Below, in pieces: positions 40,751 to 43,415 of a stretch of 43,415 nucleotides of DNA (positions are counted from its first letter, which is position 1; each line of letters starts with the position of its first letter). Location: positions 1 to 43,415 of the forward strand of contig CAIMEY010000085.1 in assembly GCA_903840165.1 (NCBI GenBank), given 5' to 3'. Origin of the DNA: an uncultured Myxococcales bacterium. GTDB lineage: Bacteria > Myxococcota_A > UBA9042. The notes beneath the pieces are model-generated. The model was not told where the DNA came from. It saw only the letters and a program-made list of their open reading frames with translations, and made no database searches. A program made the translations under genes and the position numbers.

Positions 40751-41989
40751 CTATTGCTTGGCAACAATCCACTGCACAGTCTTGTCCGCCAGCCTGTCCA
40801 GCGCCTGCACGCCCAGGGCGAGGTGTGCTTCGAGGGTATCCTCAATCTTGTTGTGGCTAATGCCCCGCAATGATTGTGTAAAAATCATCACCGTAGGTAC
40901 GCCTGCGCGGGCAACTTCGGCCGCATCGTGTAGAGGGCCCGAGGGCAACCGATGGCCGGTGCCCGAGACCTCACGCACGGCTTGCTCACAAAGATCAAGC
41001 AGTTCTGGGTGAAATGGAATGGGCTCAATGGTCCAAATGGGCGACCAAGTGACTGAGCACCCTTCTTCAGCTGCAAAGCGATGAGACGCAGTCTGGGCTT
41101 GTTCAAACATCTGCGCCAAGACGTTGGCATCTAAGTCCCGCTGATCCAAGGTAGCTTCGCAACGACCCACAACGGCGGTCACAATGCCGGGAAAGGTCTT
41201 GACGCTGCCCATGGTGCAAACTGCATCCTGATGATGGCCGGCGATCGTCCTGATTTCCAAAGCTAATTTAGCCGCTGCCGCCAGTGCGTCCTTGCGCAGA
41301 GGCATGGGCGTCGCCCCGGAGTGGGCAGCCTGACCGATGAAGGTAATCGCGTGTCGTTCCACGCCCTTGGTTCCCGTTACCACGCCCAGTGGCAATCCGA
41401 GCTTTTCCAACACGGGCCCCTGTTCGATGTGCAACTCGAGGTAGGCAGCTACATTCTTGCGCCAAGCCGTAGCTTGCGGAAAATTAGCAATATCTACACC
41501 ACATTGGCGTAGTGCATCTTCCAAACGCACGCCTTCCCGGTCGGTGCGGCCCCGGTCGGCTTCAATCGAATGGTTGCCGGCAAAGGCAGCGGAACCTAAT
41601 AGACTTCGGCCAAATCGCGCGCCTTCTTCGTCGGCCCAGTCGACCACTTGGATGGTCACCGGCGGGCGCTGTCCCGTCGCAGCGAATCGTCGCAACACCG
41701 CGAGTCCGGCAATCACGCCCAGGCAGCCGTCCAGCCAGCCGCCGCCCGGCACGCAGTCGAGGTGGCTACCCATGACGAGCTTCTGTTCTGAAGTGCCTTT
41801 CAACGTCGCCCACAGGTTGCCAGCGGGGTCCATCTGTACCTCAACCGGCAATTCCGCCAGCTGCTCCTTGAACCACGCGCGCGCCTTGAGCCAAATGGGC
41901 GTCCAGGCTACCCGCTGCCCGCCATCGTCGTTGGCAGTGAGGGTGCGAAGGTCCTTGAGATCCTGAATCATTCTCTGGGCGTCTAGCAC
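40751..41989 (-). CDS. M20-family amidohydrolase (N-carbamoyl-amino-acid hydrolase/allantoate amidohydrolase type)
   Basis: A 412-residue zinc enzyme that removes carbamoyl or ureido groups. GTG 41989 is chosen because AAGGAG lies 5 bp upstream and the length then equals the family norm; the open frame runs 15 codons further. Metal ligands are visible: His76 in MGSHLDCVPGGGWLDG, Asp87 in the same motif, Glu121-Glu122 in ADEEGARFG, His187 in LHIEQGPVLE and a C-terminal His in ISHNKIED. The lid/dimer domain lies at about 205-325. Substrates could be N-carbamoyl-L-amino acids, ureidoglycine/allantoate or ureidopropionate. No hydantoinase or allantoinase gene is adjacent. Confidence 0.93.
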   Translation of the reverse strand: MLDAQRMIQDLKDLRTLTANDDGGQRVAWTPIWLKARAWFKEQLAELPVEVQMDPAGNLWATLKGTSEQKLVMGSHLDCVPGGGWLDGCLGVIAGLAVLRRFAATGQRPPVTIQVVDWADEEGARFGRSLLGSAAFAGNHSIEADRGRTDREGVRLEDALRQCGVDIANFPQATAWRKNVAAYLELHIEQGPVLEKLGLPLGVVTGTKGVERHAITFIGQAAHSGATPMPLRKDALAAAAKLALEIRTIAGHHQDAVCTMGSVKTFPGIVTAVVGRCEATLDQRDLDANVLAQMFEQAQTASHRFAAEEGCSVTWSPIWTIEPIPFHPELLDLCEQAVREVSGTGHRLPSGPLHDAAEVARAGVPTVMIFTQSLRGISHNKIEDTLEAHLALGVQALDRLADKTVQWIVAKQ

Positions 41990-42361
41990 GGTAGCTCCTT
42001 GGGGCCAAAGCATTGTCGGCGGCCACGGTGCCACAAGATAGCCAATCCGCGGCCGTTCGACTAGTCCGCGTAACCCTAAGTGCTTTGCTTTGCGGGCTAC
42101 CGGAAAGCGCGCGGTGTTGTGGACTTTGCAGCAGGGGACACGGCCAACTGCAGGGGTGAGCCCGCAGGCGCGGACGAAGAGAGGACTCCACGGCGGGCGC
42201 AGCGCATGAGGCGTGCCAAGTCCGGCACCGCGAAAGTGGAGATCGCGGGCCCCCTGAAACTAGAAGCAATGCAGGATCTTAAACCCGCAAGGAACTTCGG
42301 GCTTAAGATACCAGCCGCGGTTGCGCAGCAAAGCCAAGGCAGGCACAGGCCTCAGCGTCCC
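41990..42361. other. Intergenic region with a strong hairpin
   Basis: A 372-bp gap between two leftward genes. It contains the hairpin at 42276-42309 near the metalloprotease stop and the promoter side of the amidohydrolase gene. No gene is supported; the long plus-strand frame crossing it is a shadow. Confidence 0.5.
42276..42309. terminator. Stem-loop after the metalloprotease gene
   Basis: ATCTTAAACCCG pairs with CGGGCTTAAGAT (11 of 12 positions Watson-Crick, one G-U or A-C depending on strand) around a 10-base loop. It lies 53 bp beyond the metalloprotease stop. There is no U-tract on either side, so it could be a Rho-dependent or mRNA-stabilising hairpin rather than a classical intrinsic terminator. 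Confidence 0.5.
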
Positions 42362-43415
42362 TCAAGGCAGGACCAGCAGGCGTCGCTGCAGGTAGCCAAG
42401 CTCCATCGGGCTGAACGCAGGCTTTTGGCTAAGAATTTCAGAGGGATTAAAGCTCTTGCCAGTCTGCATCAGGTTGGGGCCCGGCGTGTCGATGTGGTGA
42501 TCATCCTGCGGCGTTACGACCCAGGGCCCCGGCACCCCGCCGAGCAGACCGTGCGGTGGAGCCCCCGGTGCGATCATCCCCAAACTATGGCCAATTTCGT
42601 GGGCCACAATCGAACTGACCGCCAGATTGAGCATCCGCATCGTGAACTGAAACAGCACCGCACGGTCCTTGCCCGGTCCCTGGGGAAGAGATGCCGGGTC
42701 AAAATTTTCTTGCAGCATAGGGAGATCCCCGGGCAGGCTGCCGAAGGGCTGTCCGCCAAGGACCGGCATGATCGGCGTCAGTATGGCCAGACCTGCAGGA
42801 TTGCTCACAATTGCCCGCAGCAGGGAAGTCGTAAATACCCCATAACCTGGGGCAGCATCGTCATCGGCCACCGCGTTGCGAAGATCGACGTGGGCTAAGC
42901 CGAAAAGACTATGATATTGAGGATCTGTCGGAGCATCTCCGCCCACTGCGATCTGCGACAGAGGTCGGCCGGTCGCTGCCGGAGCTGGCTCACCGTCCAG
43001 GAAAAAGGCAATCCGTACGCTGTCTTCAGTCAGTGTCCCATCGGGCTTCTGCAAGTAGAAACTGCGCAGGTTCTTGACCAACTGATCGCGAAATTGGGCG
43101 ATCAGCGTTGCATTCCAATTTGCGTCACCCCCTTGAAGGCCGATAGCGCTCAAAACGGCTGTCAGATCATTGACTTGATCGGGCACGGGCAGGCTATTTA
43201 CGGCAAGGTTGCCACTGGTGTCGGTCACCACCTGCAGCGTCTCTAGGTCTCGACCGAGGTCGATGCGCCAAGGATCAATTATTTCAAAGGGATCCAGCTG
43301 AGGCGTTCTTTCTGTCACCCAAACCAAGCGCTGGCTGACGACCTCGCCGTCGACAACCGCCGCCATCGTCACTTCGTCCGCTAAATCAGTTAGTTCTATC
43401 TGCGTCGACCACACA
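42362..43415 (-). CDS. Zinc metalloprotease, C-terminal part (cut by the window edge)
   Basis: The gene enters from the right edge, so only the last 350 or so residues are visible. The zinc motif HEIGHSLG (HExxHxxG, metzincin/gluzincin-like) is followed by MIAPGAPPHGLLGG, with a His nine residues after the Gly that may be the third ligand, and by HHIDTPGPNLMQTG, whose NLM could be the metzincin Met-turn. The upstream part has beta-rich sequence and an FFLDG/HVDLRNAVADDD region. Probably a secreted or surface protease; the signal peptide would lie outside the window. A large N-terminal portion may be missing. Confidence 0.75.
   Translation of the reverse strand, partial: VWSTQIELTDLADEVTMAAVVDGEVVSQRLVWVTERTPQLDPFEIIDPWRIDLGRDLETLQVVTDTSGNLAVNSLPVPDQVNDLTAVLSAIGLQGGDANWNATLIAQFRDQLVKNLRSFYLQKPDGTLTEDSVRIAFFLDGEPAPAATGRPLSQIAVGGDAPTDPQYHSLFGLAHVDLRNAVADDDAAPGYGVFTTSLLRAIVSNPAGLAILTPIMPVLGGQPFGSLPGDLPMLQENFDPASLPQGPGKDRAVLFQFTMRMLNLAVSSIVAHEIGHSLGMIAPGAPPHGLLGGVPGPWVVTPQDDHHIDTPGPNLMQTGKSFNPSEILSQKPAFSPMELGYLQRRLLVLP

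Noticed and set aside
42080..42898. 272-codon plus-strand ORF
   Set aside because: It overlaps the metalloprotease in antisense and has no family likeness.

Overview
The window is 43.4 kb of GC-rich bacterial DNA with about 30 genes on both strands. No rRNA, tRNA, CRISPR array, transposase, integrase or phage gene was seen. The style suggests a Myxococcota-like (former Deltaproteobacteria) Gram-negative: lipoproteins with Asp/Ala/Ser-rich tethers, long arrays of the Cys-rich CDDGNxCT repeat with MopE-like CNLIDDxCxGQTDE motifs, an RND/TolC efflux system, and frequent GTG and TTG starts. That placement is inferred from gene content, not from a marker gene.

Layout. 1-5.7 kb: a short DASS/SLC13-like permease, a giant Cys-rich lipoprotein ending in a glycine-rich domain that resembles the ALK/LTK receptor domain, and a lipoprotein with two CxxCH haem motifs. 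5.8-7.6 kb: an Lrp/AsnC regulator, probably on a leaderless mRNA, overlapping a PLP aminotransferase. 7.8-14.5 kb: a leftward efflux operon in the order TetR, TolC, MFP, RND. 14.9-18.5 kb: LysR regulator, GST-like protein and a convergent hybrid histidine kinase. 18.9-21.0 kb: E1 beta and E1 alpha of a 2-oxoacid dehydrogenase. 21.2-24.0 kb: methyltransferase, SPL-like radical SAM protein and a transglutaminase-like protein. 24.4-27.2 kb: a paralogue of the giant lipoprotein with a different C-terminus. 27.4-31.5 kb: HAD-ECH beta-oxidation fusion, PlsC acyltransferase and a secreted HNH nuclease. 31.5-34.8 kb: phosphoesterase lipoprotein and two unrecognised genes. 35.4-36.5 kb: a decayed GGDEF-EAL gene. 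36.6-43.4 kb: small Cys-rich lipoprotein, duplicated PH-like membrane protein, OYE-family flavoenzyme, secreted hypothetical, M20 carbamoylase-like amidohydrolase and an edge-truncated metalloprotease.

The strongest unexplained signal is a family of 12 intergenic repeats scattered from 4.7 to 40.1 kb. Each is about 22 bp. A left part, RGWTAGACC, joins directly to a right part, CTTGCTATACAAG. Several copies also carry an upstream AGAAC-like box four bases before the left part. The core TTG(C/A)TATACA occurs in 11 of 12 copies. All copies lie between genes, and nine lie within about 70 bp of a stop codon. Orientation relative to genes is not fixed. Some copies come in short series spaced 124-227 bp. 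It fits no standard feature class I could confirm.

Functionally the window mixes housekeeping catabolism (branched-chain keto acids, fatty acids, amino-acid or hydantoin derivatives), efflux and cell-surface lipoproteins. Nothing clearly links these into one pathway.
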